DNA from: Tenrec ecaudatus
Lineage: Eukaryota > Chordata > Mammalia > Afrosoricida > Tenrecidae
NCBI RefSeq assembly: GCF_050624435.1
Contig: NC_134536.1
Location: forward strand, 139,607,059 to 139,671,058
Length of the DNA: 64,000 nt
Direction: 5' to 3'
Below, piece by piece: positions 1-13,201 of the stretch; position 1 is the stretch's first letter; each line of letters begins with the position of its first letter. A program made the position numbers and the translations under genes. Under the pieces are notes generated by a model. It was not told the origin of the DNA. It searched no databases and worked only from the letters and a program-made list of their open reading frames with translations.

Positions 1-1830
1 CCACTGGTATGGAAGGTGCTGAAGTAAATCCTAAACTCTGAATAGCGCTAGAAATGAGATGAGCTGGGGACACGTATGTTGCTCCGATCCTCTCAAGGCT
101 ATTACTAGATGCACTTGAAGGCAAACGTTTTAAAACTGCTTGGGATATTCGGGGGTAGGGTGTGTGTGAGAACGCTTAAGCTGCCTTCTGGGGAGGATGA
201 GCCGATCACCTGCAAGCCTCTCATTGCATCAGGCAAGCTTGGGGCCAGCGGTGAGTTGACTGCTTGTAATGGGCGATGCTGTGTGGCCACAAGGGTCCTT
301 TTCAGTTCCCCATCCTTCACCCCCCCTCTCTTCCGAACACGTCGAACAAATATGTACCAGTGAAAAGAGCCTTTGAATGACTGGTTTGCTCTGGGAACCT
401 ACACATCGCAGATTAGCAAAGGCTGGAAACGGGGGAAAAGCCAAAGTCAGGAGGCAGCTACTCAGCCCTCGAGGACCTCGACAATCACATCAGCCTCCAA
501 GGGGGAACCTGAGCAGGGACGCCAGGACCAGAGCCTTCCCTTAGACACAGGGAGCCCTGGGGGATGGAATACTGCTTCCTGAATGGGGCCCTGGCCCATT
601 ATTTCTACATCGGTGACTATTGCTGAACACACTGTTCACTGGGTGGACAAATACCCAGAGACCCGAACAGATCAATTTCCAAACGGAAAAAGGAACAGCT
701 GGCCACTAGGAGAAAAGAAAACGCTTACCCTCACTAGAAACCAAACAACATTGTTGTTCTTGTGGTTGCCGCCAGGCAGGTCGCCACTGGCTCACCGTGA
801 CACCCATATGAGGGAGAGAACTGCCGCATGGGGTTTCCTTGGCTCTCGTCTGTACAGAAGTGGATCTGCAACCCCTGGATGGGTTTATTTTGATGGGAAA
901 TTGCTTCGTTTAAGAACTGGCAAGCATGAGGAGCCTTACGTAGAACGGGTTTTATTCTCTAGATCAACCATCACTGGATTCCTCAACATCTCAAACCTTT
1001 TCCACCTGAAAGCTAATCTTACACTATCTATAAACATGATTGCAGCCAACTCGTTTCTAAAACGAGTGGGAAAGAGTAGGAGCCGAGAACTGCCAACATC
1101 TTCTATGTTTCCTCGACTTCAAAGGCAATGTTCACCCCTAAAGAAAGAAGCTCGAGCCACGAAGGAGCGGGGCTCCGAACTGGTTCATATTGGTTCATTG
1201 GTTGCGCCTGCATATCAAAGGTGCTTTTGTAAGATCTCTACTTTTCCTCTTTTTCAAAAGAAGGAAAACAGATCGATAGTGTCTTCCAGGTTGTTGTGGT
1301 TGTTGGCGGTGTTTCCCCCTCTCTGCGAAGGTTTCAGTGGTAAGCACATGGAATACAAGTGTGTTGCCTAAATTTAAGGAGAGCTGGTTTGTGAAATGCC
1401 TAAGAGGAAGGCGGGCTGCAAAGACATCCATCCTGAATGACTCTTCAGGGGCATCGCTCTGAGACAGGCAGATGCAATAAGAAAAGCGAGCTTAATGGCT
1501 GAAACCTGACAAGCGAGACATCATTTTCTGTAACAGGTTCACGATCAGTTCCGCCAGTGCAAATTGTCACATACATTCAACTTTTAGGTACTTGAAATGT
1601 TTAAAGACTCCAATAGTAGTAACACCAAAATGTCTCACAAGGCTGTTCTGAATAACACGTGGATTTACATTTCTCCTTAATAAATACACCTCAGCGGTCA
1701 AGAGAGCTCCCAACATGAAATACATTCATCTCTACATGGCGCAAATATTTTAAACGTTTTTAAAAACAGGATAAAACACAAGCTTTCGTTTGTTTTCAAA
1801 CATAATTCATTTTTATAAGGTAACAGCATG
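1..1830. other. Non-repetitive block with an unrecognised open frame
   Basis: No interspersed repeat is recognised here. On the + strand an ATG-initiated frame of 262 codons runs from 583 to 1371, and the same frame has few stops from 109 onward. The predicted protein is rich in Ser, Arg, Leu and Thr and shows no signal peptide, membrane segment or family motif that I recognise. The stretch 1450-1830 is AT-rich and looks untranslated. In other mammals PHKA1 lies upstream of HDAC8 on the same strand, so this could be 3' flank or UTR of that neighbour; that is inference from gene order only, and no PHKA1 coding motif was seen. A chance open frame is the default explanation. Confidence 0.2.
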
Positions 1831-1867
1831 CGGTTTTACATTCTAAAAATTGACTCCAGTACTTCAA

Positions 1868-1945
1868 AGACGCTGGGTGGATTTAAACTGCCAGTCTTCA
1901 GGTTAGTAGCCAAGCAGGCAACCACAGCGCCCTCCAGAGCTTCTG
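1868..1945 (+). repeat. AfroSINE, 3' fragment
   Basis: The stretch resembles the last third of AfroSINE: the part reading roughly GGTGGTTT-AACTGCC-GACCTT, GGTTAGCAGCC, CACTGCGCCACCAGAGCTC in the family. Only the 3' part is present and it is diverged. Confidence 0.6.
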
Positions 1946-2116
1946 TAGAACAACCATAAAAGGGACGCCCCCACCCCGCCCCCGCCCAGCAATGTACAAA
2001 CTCATTCCTCCCTTTCACAGTCACAAGAGGAGGCAACACTTAAATCTGTTGGTTTTGCTCCATAACGCCCTGCAAGCTGAATTCCTCCTTTATCTCCTCT
2101 TTTTATAGGGCACAAA

Positions 2117-2288
2117 ACCAAAAACCTAACCCTCTGCCATAAAGTCAATTCCAACTCATTGTGACCCTATAGGCCCGAATGGAACTGCTCCTTAGGGTTT
2201 CTGAGACTGTAAATCTTTGAGAGCAAAGAGTCTTATCTTTCATGGTTATCAGTTCAATGCTTAACCTACTGTAGTACCGGGACTCCTG
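2117..2288 (+). repeat. AfroSINE
   Basis: Near full-length copy. It starts with an A-rich AAAACC-type head, then carries the typical AGTCAATTCCAACTCATTG and GACCCTATAGG blocks and TGTAAATCTTT, and ends near CGGGACTCC. This family is restricted to afrotherian mammals and is the best taxonomic marker in the window. Confidence 0.8.
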
Positions 2289-2479
2289 ATAGGGAACGTG
2301 TGTCCTTCAAGACAACAGATCAAGATTAATTCTTCGGATCTCTCCAAAACACTCATGCTAACTTTCTAAGTTGAACTCTCTGCCTTGAATTTAATTCACT
2401 CATCCCACAGATCCCCTCAAAAGCCACTGTTTGGCTTATACCACTCTTTTAGAGCAACCTAGTAATGCCAACTGTATTA

Positions 2480-3472
2480 CTCAAGTATGATCGCAAAGTG
2501 GGACTTTCCAGATAAACAGAAAATAAGAATATTTTGGAAACCAAACTACATTTATAAGAAATGCTAAAGGGAGTGCATCAGACAGAGAATCAGTAATGGC
2601 AGAAAGCAACGTGAGATTAAGACACTTTATACCATCACCAGAAATTAACCCAGAGATAGAAGTATGGAAGATAAAATGACACAACCTAGAGAACCAAATG
2701 TCACTTGGTAAACAATAGCAACTACAAAGCAAAATGGGGTGGGTAGTTATGTAATGTCAAATATAGATAAAATCAAGGTGATGTCAATATAGAAAGGACT
2801 GTCACAAACTTAGAAGGATTAGCAAACAGAAAATAGACCTTTGCCACCAATGTTTTAAAAAGGAAAATCATAAAAATTCAGTGAACAGTGAAAACAGCAA
2901 TGAAAAAAATTAATTTATAACTAAAAAGCCAACCAAAATGGAGCAGGAATGGAATATAATAAACTAAGGCAACAACCAGAAAAGAGACAAGGAAAGATTG
3001 TACAATAAAGAATTAATCCAACAAGAGAACATAACATAATAAACATCTGTGCAAACAATGAAAGAGCTCTAAAAGACACAAACCTAACTTTAATAGAATT
3101 GAACAGAGAAACTGACAACTCCATAATAATAATAGGAGACTGTAATACACCACTTTTGAGAATGAACAGAACAGCCAAAAAGAAAATCACCAATAACACA
3201 GAAGAGCTAAATAACACAATCAACTAGTTTAACCTCACAGACATTTACGAAACACTCGAGGCAACAGCAGCATAAGACATAGTCTTTTCCACTGCTTATG
3301 CACAGTCTCCAGAATACATCCTATGCAAGGTCACAAGGGAACATGAATAAATTAAAAATATCAAAATACTAAGAAGTCACAATATAAAGTTGGAAATGAA
3401 AAGCAGGAAGATCAACGAAAACTATCAAATACATAGAAACTGAATAACATCCTCTTTAAAAACTACTGGGTA
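2480..3472 (+). mobile_element. Old L1 LINE, ORF2 5' part (segment 1 of 3)
   Basis: The + strand carries decayed L1 sequence leading into the ORF2 endonuclease: the GDCNTP-like stretch near 3138-3152 corresponds to the conserved GDFNTP block. The segment stops at 3472, where a processed pseudogene has inserted, and L1 resumes at 4966. Start of the element is uncertain; 2480-2830 looks like the region before ORF2. Confidence 0.65.
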
Positions 3473-4965
<1,493 letters not shown>

Positions 4966-6345
4966 ACTACTGGGTAACTGAATAAATTATATATATATAT
5001 ATATATGACTCATATATATATATGAGTCAAACAAGAATGAAAATACAACATGCCAAAATCTTTGTGACACAGCAAAAACAGTACTCAGAGGACAATTCCT
5101 ACTAGTAAATACACACATCAAAAAGAAGAAAGGACCAAACTCAGTGCCTAAACCCAATATCTGCAACCATTTGAAAAACAGCAGCAAATTAAGCATATGT
5201 ATAGTCAGTAAATAAAAAAATAGCAAAGATTCAAGCAGACATAAAATGGAGAAAAAGGTAAAGTGTTAGCAAGACTAGAAGTAGGTCTGTTGAAAGAATA
5301 AAATTGGTAAACCATTGGCAAGAAAGTAAGAAGATGCAAATAATATGTATATGAAATTAAATGGGCGATGTCATGACAGAATTAACTGAAATAAAAGGAT
5401 AATAACAGAATTCTATGAATAAATATACTCCAGTAAATTTGAAACCCTAGAAGAAATGGACATTTTTCTAGAAACACTACCTATCCAAATGAAAAGACAT
5501 TAAGGTAGAAATTTTTAGCAGATTTATCACCAAGGCAAAAATTGAACAGGTCACTAAAAATGCAACCCAAAATAGTTCTGCACCACGTGACTTCACTGTC
5601 AGATCCGATTGGTCAGAGAAGTGCTGACTTCAATTCTACTCAAACTACTCCAAAATACAGAAAAGGGGGGAATATTCCAGAATTCATTTTATTAAGCTAA
5701 AACCAAAGCCAGGCAGATACTACGAAAACAGAAACTTATATTATCAATAGCCTTCATGCAAAAATACATACAAGCAAAAAAATTCAAAAAAGTGATTACT
5801 CAATAGTAGCCAACAAAAATGAAAAAAAAATACACAATGATTGAGTGCAATTCGTATCACTAACTCAGAGTAGGAAACCAAAGCAGACCAATAACAAAAC
5901 AAGAAATAGAGGTGATCACGAAATTTCCAGAGAAGAAAAGTGTAAGATGAGATCGTTTCATGGGGGAATGCTACCAAGTATTCAAAGAAGGGCTGCCACC
6001 AGTTCCACACTGCCTATTCAAAAATATAGAAAGCGACAGAACTCTCAAATTCATTCTATGAAATGAGCATAATCCTGATATAAAAACCAGGCAAAGATCT
6101 TACAAAGACAGAAAACTACATACCAGTATCCCTTATGAACATCGATGCAAAAATTGTCAACAAAATTCTGGCCAATAGGTTCCAATAATATATAAAAACA
6201 TTAATTCATCGTGACAAAGTAGGATTGATACTAAGGATGCAAGGATGGTACAGCATTTGAAAAATATCATTGTAATCCACCACATAAGACAAAAAAGAAG
6301 CAGATCATATAAATATGTGCAGAAGAGCATTGGACACCAACAACC
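4966..6345 (+). mobile_element. Old L1 LINE, ORF2 (segment 2 of 3)
   Basis: L1 continues after the KAT6A insertion with endonuclease-to-reverse-transcriptase sequence, followed by blocks for the RT fingers region around 5400-6330 (for example [17 protein letters not shown]-like codons near 6130-6180). Many stops and frameshifts are present. A TA-rich tract at 4987-5029 ends in a 24-bp perfect palindrome. Confidence 0.7.
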
Positions 6346-7654
6346 TTTTTTGCATATAACATGCATTTAATAAATGATGGTTTCTAGAGTCCTGTTTACC
6401 ATTTCAAAATGCAGTCATTTGGGAAATTCTGTGTATTATTTTAAAATATTCTTTGTCCAGGAATAGGTGTTATTATTACTTTTATGATAAGATTCTTGTC
6501 ATGCTTTCTTCATCTGTTATATGTTGAAGTAAAACTTACATCTATTAAAAATTGAAACCATACATTAGTCTTCAGTGCATAAGAAAATTGTTTTTGTGGT
6601 TTCCATCTCTCTCTAGTGGCTTGAAAAATCCAAATTGCTCTTTTTATTGTGATTTTTCTTGAAGGATTTAAAATAATAGGTGTCAGCATCCACATCACTC
6701 TTAAAATTCTCAATTCTCCTCTTTCCTAATTTTCTGGTTAGCCACCCAGTCAAGGTTGGCATGTATTGGCCCAAGTATGTAATAAACAAACGGGTGATCA
6801 GAGATTCAGGTATCTTTCAAATCATTGGCCATACTGATTAAAATCAATTGGGCAAAATGACCGGTTGCCATCTTGAAGGGCTGGTCTCCATCATTACCTA
6901 AAGGCTTCATGACTTCTTCAGTTCATTCATCACAATATTTGACTTCAGTATTGGTCCTGGGTAAATGGTAGAAATGATAATACTGAGATATGTAGCAAGT
7001 TCAGAGGCTATTAAAAATAAAAAACCCGAAGAGCATGCATGCTGCTCAGACACTATACCCATTATGCTATTGACAGTGACAATCTTGCCATGCTTCCTCT
7101 CGATCATGTGAGGCAGAACACATTTTGTCAAGGACACGGTCCCTAGTTAGTTAAGTGTCATGAGCTCTCTGTAGACATGCAGGCTGGTGTTCATGGACAA
7201 AGGACGTTGGAATCATCCAACATTGTTGACCAGAATGTCAATTTTACCAAACTCCTGGAGAACAGCCTTGGTGGCCGCTTCATGGGATTTTATGTTCATT
7301 AGGTCAAGGGGCAAAATAAGTACATCTTTTCCTTTTAAATTGCCATTCTCAAGACATTTTTGTTTCACCCCTTCAGCTTGTCCATTTTTTCTGGTGGGTA
7401 TCACAAGAGAAACTCCTAGTTTAGATAGCTGGTAAGCCAACTCCTCACCAGTTACACTTGATACCCCGGGAACCCACACCGTCATATCAATCAGCTCCCA
7501 TTCTGGGTGTTGCCCTTGCACTCAGCCCACATTAGGCTCAGGTCACTGCCTGCCCACAGGAAGCATAGCAAGTGCACCACGACCAGAGCAGAGTGCCCAA
7601 AGCTAGCCCAAACTCTCAGAACATTGCAGCAATGCTCACTCAGCTCCGCCACAC
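6346..7654 (-). pseudogene. DHRS7: DHRS7 processed pseudogene
   Basis: The minus strand encodes a decayed, intronless copy of DHRS7, an SDR-family dehydrogenase/reductase of the endoplasmic reticulum. Diagnostic stretches are SDLSLMWAE and GEELAYQLSKLGVSLV (7430-7560), ENGNLKGKDVLILPLDL and SHEAATKAVLQEFGKIDILVNN (7213-7380), and SLTKCVLPHMIERK-GKIVTVNSI (7050-7137), followed by the C-terminal GKRRIENFKS-like segment near 6690. The Rossmann GxxxGxG region is altered and the segment that should hold the catalytic YxxxK is deleted, so it cannot encode an active enzyme. An ATTAAA signal and a short A6 tail lie at the minus-strand 3' end (6346-6370). Imperfect flanking duplications lie at 6333-6345 and 7655-7666. 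Its host is the old + strand L1. Confidence 0.88.
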
Positions 7655-9000
7655 GACCCAACACACATTTCTGATTAAAACACTCAATAAAAAAGGAATT
7701 GAAGGAAAATTCATCAACATAATAATGACCACATACAAAAATCCAAGGGCCAATACCATTCATGGGGAAAAACTGAAACATTTTGCATGAGAATGGGAAA
7801 TAGACAAGGACACCCTCTAGCACTACTCTTCTTTAACCTCATGTTCAAAGTCTTAGCCAGAACAATTAGAAAACAAAAACAATCACTGTAACTTGGCTAA
7901 GAAAAAGTGAAGGTCTCACCATTTTCAGACAATATAATTTTATAGAACCCCCAACTCCACAAAAAGACTGTTGGAAACAATTAGCCCTTAAGGGATTTGG
8001 TAAAATAGCAGGATAAAAAATTAACAAGCAGCGAAATCAATTGGATTTCTATATACTAGTGAAAAGAGCTCAAAAAAGACATCAAGGAAATAATACCACT
8101 TATAAAAGTCATCAAAAAATGAAATACTTTGGAATAAACCTAACAAAAAACCAAAAATTCTGTACAAAATAGCTACAAGAAACCAAAAGAACCCTACACA
8201 TATGGAAAAATATCTCTTGTTCTTGGATAGGAACCCTCAATATTGTGAAAATGTCAATACTATGTATGATAATCTACAAATACGATGCAAAGCCAATCCA
8301 ACCCCCAATTTCATTCTTTATATAAATGGCGAAACTAATGACCAAATTCATATACAGAGGGATGGGACCCAGGATAAAAAACACCTCACAAAGTCGTAGA
8401 CCTTACACTACTCAACTTCAAAACCTATTAAAAAGCCACAAAGTCAACACAACTTGGTAAAATGACAGATACATAGACCAATGGAATAGAAAAGAAAACC
8501 CAGAAATAAAATCATCCTTCTACAGACAACTGATTTTCAAAAAAAAGACCAAAATCCTTAAGTGGGAAAAGGACACTCTCTACCACAAATGGTGTTGCAT
8601 AAATTGGATCTCCATGTGCAGAAGAACGAAACCGGACTCATACCTCACTCCATACACAAAAATGAACTCAAGATGGATTAAAAACTGAAATGTAAACCGC
8701 AGAGGTAACAGAATCATCAATGAGAAAACTGGGACAAACTTAAGGGCTCTATGACAGAGTACCAAGTATAGTAAAGGAAGCACACACAGTGGAAGTCAAA
8801 ATAAAGGAGTGGGACCTGTTAAAAACCCCTCTGCACATCAAAAGACATTATCAAAAGAGTAAAATGTGAGTCTATGGACTGGGAAAAAATCTATAGCAAT
8901 GACACAATAGACAAGGAACTAAAATCGATAGAACTCTGCAACACCTCAATAAGAAAAACTAATAAGTGAGACCCAACACATAATCAGACCTACTCTGAAT
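7655..9000 (+). mobile_element. Old L1 LINE, ORF2 3' part (segment 3 of 3)
   Basis: L1 ORF2 resumes with FLIKTLNKKGIEGKFIN-type codons (7668-7720), the thumb and C-terminal region including the RYLHTPYTKINSRW-equivalent near 8640-8690, and the WEKIFSNDTID-like motif at 8880-8920. The zinc-knuckle end of ORF2 is not recognisable and the element fades out near 9000. Confidence 0.7.
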
Positions 9001-10074
9001 CCCTCTCCAAGAAATAGCGGAAATTTTACGGTAGTCTGAGAAGTTCAAGTCCCTGTTAATTATATTTCAGCACTTCAGAGGGAGCAATTGACAACAAAAG
9101 ATCCCAAAAATCAAAAGTGTGAATTTTGTGCTGCCAAGCAGGATGCCTCTGATTCAAGTTGTTCTGCCCTGTCCCAATGTTTCTGGACCTTAGTAGTAAG
9201 CTGATCACCATCTACTTCCCTCCCAACACAATTGACCCACTTCCCCAACTGGGGAGAGGTTAAGTCAGACCTGGACTGGAAGTATTCAGAGGGTTCCTGG
9301 GACTGAGGTATTCTAGACTGAGGCATTCTAGACGGGCTCATTGCCTATCAGCCGGATAAGAAAAAAATAGGTCTGCTTTGCACTGACTTCCGGCATCTGG
9401 CTTGAATTTGGGGGAATGGATTGTGGCAGAACTCCTTCAATGCCATCTGAAGATTAACCAACCCTGGGCAGGTGCAGAATTGAAAAGACTTGCATTAGGG
9501 GAGACACTCAGCTCAGTGGTGAGTCCTCAGGCCCAGGATCCAAAGTGTTGTTACTTGCCTGGCTCTCTGGCCCACGCAAAATAGAAACTGGGCCCAGCAC
9601 TGACATACAATCTTCAGAATGTTGTGTTCTAAATAGTTCATTCTCTACTCCATCCTGTTGGTAAGATGGATCATTACCTGACACTCCCTGGTGACTTGGG
9701 AGCCAGCCTCAAAGTGGGACTTTGATGAAGGCAAAAGTAAACTGCTTTCTGCCTTTGGCTCCTGCTGGGGGTGGGCTAGTGCTGAATTGCATGGTCATCT
9801 TTAATTACTCATGTTCCACAACAGGTATGGGGGTTGCTCTGTATTAAGAAATATTTTTTAAAAGCACGCCTGGGAGACAACAGTCAATCTCTACAACTTG
9901 CAGAAACAGGATAATCCAGTTAACTCCAATACATACAGATGTGGACCTAGAGGAGCTCCTGGAGGAGAAGACCATGCATCCTCCCATGTGGGAGATTACA
10001 GAAATGACAGGTTTCAGTTACTTTAAGGGAATGGAGGCGGAGGATTTATAGAAATAGAGAAAAAACAAGTGACT
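9001..10074. other. Unassigned interval, possibly L1 5' region
   Basis: No gene or clear repeat is recognised. The block is moderately GC-rich and precedes an L1 ORF1-like stretch, so it may be a decayed L1 5' UTR. This is inference from position only. Confidence 0.25.
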
Positions 10075-10315
10075 ATAATGGAGACCACAATTTCTCTAAA
10101 AGATAATTCTGACAAAATGAATGAAAAGCTAAAAATAATTCAACAACTCCAAATAGAAATACAAAAGTTATGCACCAAAATATTAGAACTAGATAAGACT
10201 GTGAAAAAACAAAATAGAAACAAGAGTTTGTGATCCCAAAGATAAATATCTCATGACCCAAATATTAGAAGACCAAGTGATAAAAATGACCTAAAAGGTG
10301 AAGAAAACCAAAATA
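10075..10315 (+). mobile_element. L1 ORF1-like fragment
   Basis: The + strand translates to a Lys/Gln/Glu/Leu-rich coiled-coil stretch (SLKDNSDKMNEKLKIIQQLQ near 10090-10150) of the kind found in the N-terminal half of L1 ORF1 protein. It is broken by stops after about 45 codons. Confidence 0.4.
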
Positions 10316-10317
10316 TT

Positions 10318-11108
10318 ATCAAAAGATACAGTGTCTGGGGTCTTGCAGGCTTGAAGATAAACAAGTGGCAATCTAGCTCAGAAGCAACAAAGGCCACACG
10401 GAAGAAGCACACCAGCCTGTGTGATCATGAGGTGTTGAAGGGATCAGGCATCATCAGAACAAAAAATCATATCATTGTGAATCAGGTGTGGAGTACGGAG
10501 TGGAGACCCAAAGCCCATTTGTAGGCCACTGGACATCGCCTTATAGAAGGGTCTCGGGGAGGAGATGAGCCAGTCAAAGTGGAATTTAGCAACTATGAAA
10601 CATACAACTTTCCTCTAGTTCCTAAATGCTCCTCCCCACCCCCACTATCATGATCCCAATTCTACCTTACAAATCTGGCTAGACCAGAGGATTTACACTG
10701 ATACAGATAGGAACTGGAAACACAGGGAATCCAGGGAGGATGATCCCTTCAGGACCAGTCCTACGAGTGGTGATACCAGGAGGGTGGGTTGGAAATGGGC
10801 AACTGATTACAAGGATCAACATATAACCTCCTCCCTGGGGGACGGACAACAGGAAAGTGGGTGAAGGGAGATGTCGTACAGTGCAAGATAAGACAAAATA
10901 ATAATTGATAAATTATCAAGGGTTCATGAGGGAGGGGGGAGTGGGAAGGGAGGGGTAAAAATGAGGAGCTGATGCCAGGGGCTTAGGTGGAGAGCAAATG
11001 TTTTGAGAATGATGAGGGCAATGAATGTACAGATGTGCTTTACACAATTGATGTATGTATGGATTGAGATAAGAGTTGTATGAGCCTCTAATAAAATGAT
11101 TAAATATA
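10318..11108 (+). mobile_element. L1 3' UTR, 5'-truncated insertion
   Basis: A 5'-truncated copy of the afrotherian L1 tail. It runs from the GTGTCTGGGGTCTT-GCAGGCTTGAAG block through ATTATCAAGGGTTCATGAGGG to the tail TATGAGCCTCTAATAAAATGATTAAA. Its polarity is set by the terminal AATAAA-A-rich end. It sits between ORF1-like and ORF2-like L1 debris. Confidence 0.75.
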
Positions 11109-11770
11109 TATAGGATTAGAAAGCAAAGTCCTCAACATAATAAAAACCATATACAAAAAAAAAATAACAGCTAACATCAGGCTCAATGGGGAAAAACGGA
11201 AAAGAGTCTCCATGTCAACTTGACAAGGATGTTTCCTATCACCACTCATACCACATTGTGTTCAAAGTTTTATCCAGAATCATTAGAAAACAGAAAGAAA
11301 TCAAGAGAATCAAATTAGGCAAAGAAGAATCGAAACTCTCACTACTTTCAGGTGACATGATCCTACATATAGAGAACCTCAAGGATTCCACAGAAAGATT
11401 GTTGGAAATAATCGAGGAGTTTGGTAACGTGTCAGGATACAAAATTAATAAACAGAAATAAATTAGATTCCCGTATAACTAACTGAGATAACTCTCAATG
11501 GCGACATCAAGAAAACTATGATATACAGTCACCATACAAAAAATGAAATACTTAAGAATAATCATAACAAAATACATAACAGACCTGAGCAAAGAAAAAT
11601 ACAGAACACTACTATAAGAAACCCAAAGAAATCTACATGAATGCAAAACTGTCCCATGTTCATGGAAGGTGGACTTAACAGTGAAAATGTCAATACAGTA
11701 GAACCCCCAGTATTCAACCTCATCAGTACTCAACAAAATTGGAATGTCAAGAACATTTTTCATCAGAGCT
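11109..11770 (+). mobile_element. L1 ORF2 fragment
   Basis: The longest open part encodes a reverse-transcriptase segment with LFKVLSRIIRKQKEIK-like residues and a GDMILHIENLKDS motif, the counterpart of the L1 ADDMILYLENP block (catalytic FADD degraded). It is broken by frameshifts downstream. Confidence 0.7.
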
Positions 11771-12240
11771 GGAACAAAACAGTGCAATCTGAACTGATAC
11801 ACGTGGTTTTTGTAAACAAAAGCAGTTTGTGTTTCACTCTGCTTTAGTTGGTGTTGTTAGTACACATTGTTTAAACCTTTTGTGGCTGTGTTCCAAGCGT
11901 TTTTCTATAATTTTCTTAGTTCTTGTGACTTTTGTACAGTTTTTAGATTAAAATAACGGGTCATAAGAATGAGCTTTTGACAAGATTCATGATGATAAGG
12001 AACTCGTTAACTTTGTTATCAATATTGTTAAGGATAATTAGTAAACTCTTTTAGAAAGTAGTTAAGGAAATGCCAATAGTAGACCACATTAGACAGCTTT
12101 TTTAAAGAGAAAGCCAGCCAGGTCCTAGTGAAGAAAGGCTAAGAAGGGAAAAAACTCCTGAAAAGCAACTACCGGTTGATTTTACGGAAGGGGACTCCCC
12201 TTCCAAACAATGACTCTAGATCCAGATACAAAACTTGTAA
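11771..12240. other. Unassigned intergenic DNA
   Basis: AT-rich sequence without a recognised repeat or coding frame. Confidence 0.3.
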
Positions 12241-12269
12241 GAGCCCCCCAATAAAAGTATTTTTAAAAG

Positions 12270-12420
12270 AAAGAAAGACATCGCTCTCTCCCCGTCCTTC
12301 CTCCTCTGGCCCTCTCCCCTCTCCTACCATCCTCTCTCTGCTGGTCCCTCTCTCCCCTGTTCCCTCTCCCCCTGTCTCCCTTCCCTGCTCTCTCTCCCCT
12401 GTCACTCCCACCTTCCACAT
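12270..12420. repeat. Pyrimidine-rich (CTCTCCC)n low-complexity tract
   Basis: The + strand is almost entirely C and T, built from CCCTCTCC/CTCTCCCC variants. Open frames on both strands here are by-products of the composition. Confidence 0.75.
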
Positions 12421-12689
12421 CCGCATGCACCACCAAGGGGGCTGAGGTGAGCATGCTACCATAAAAAAAACACCCCAAACCAAAAAACTGTTTTTAACGT
12501 TGTGTTTCTTATTTAAATTATATTATTTAACTCTGAACTTATTTACTGTGAAGTTTCTGTGTAATGTTTTGTATAAAAAGGCAAGGTTGGGGTAAAAACT
12601 TGATGGTTGATAACGGATTAATCTGTTTTCAGTTATTTCTTATGGGAAAAATTGCTTTGGAATTCTACTGCATCATATCTCGAAATTCC

Positions 12690-13201
12690 TTCTAGAATGG
12701 ATTAGCGTCGAGGTCTTTGCTACAGCACCCATATCCTCAGTGATCTCCTAATGAAAGCAAGCAACAACCAGGGCCATATCACAAGAACAAATTGTTCATA
12801 GATTGGGACTAGAATTAAGTTTAAGTCCCAGGTTGATTCATCTATGAATGATTTTTATAAGTTTCTGCTTCACTTTAGAAACATCAATATAATTTTATGT
12901 TAGAGAACATTATCAAACATCCCCTGAGGCATAAGGTAATTCTGTTGACAGTTACATGAACTTCGCCAATGGTATGGAATTCAGAACACTGTTGAGAAAA
13001 GGAAACCATACAAGTATAGATGATTTTTACAGTTTAACTCTTTTTTTTTCAGTTTAACTCTTAAGTGGATATTATTTACACAAATAATGGGGGTTGATAA
13101 TAGGGCAAAACTTTCAATAACATTCATTTAAAAGGCATAACCATGCAGTCATATTAATACATGTCACGATGAAGCAAGAAAGATATTAAAATAGTAAATA
13201 T
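12690..13201 (-). mobile_element. Old afrotherian L1 3' UTR (segment 1 of 3)
   Basis: This block shares a diverged sequence with 60715-61170 (for example CATCCCCTGAGGCATA, TCACAAGAAC-AATTGTT). In both places it continues into blocks at 15025-15700 and 61205-61650. The element reads 3' end first on the + strand and reaches L1 ORF2 sequence near 16900, so it is the long 3' UTR of an older minus-strand L1. It is split here by a younger L1 flanked by a near-perfect 13-bp duplication. Confidence 0.55.

Noticed and set aside
12169-12483. Arg/Gly/Glu-rich frames on the minus strand
   Set aside because: Product of the pyrimidine-rich low-complexity tract.
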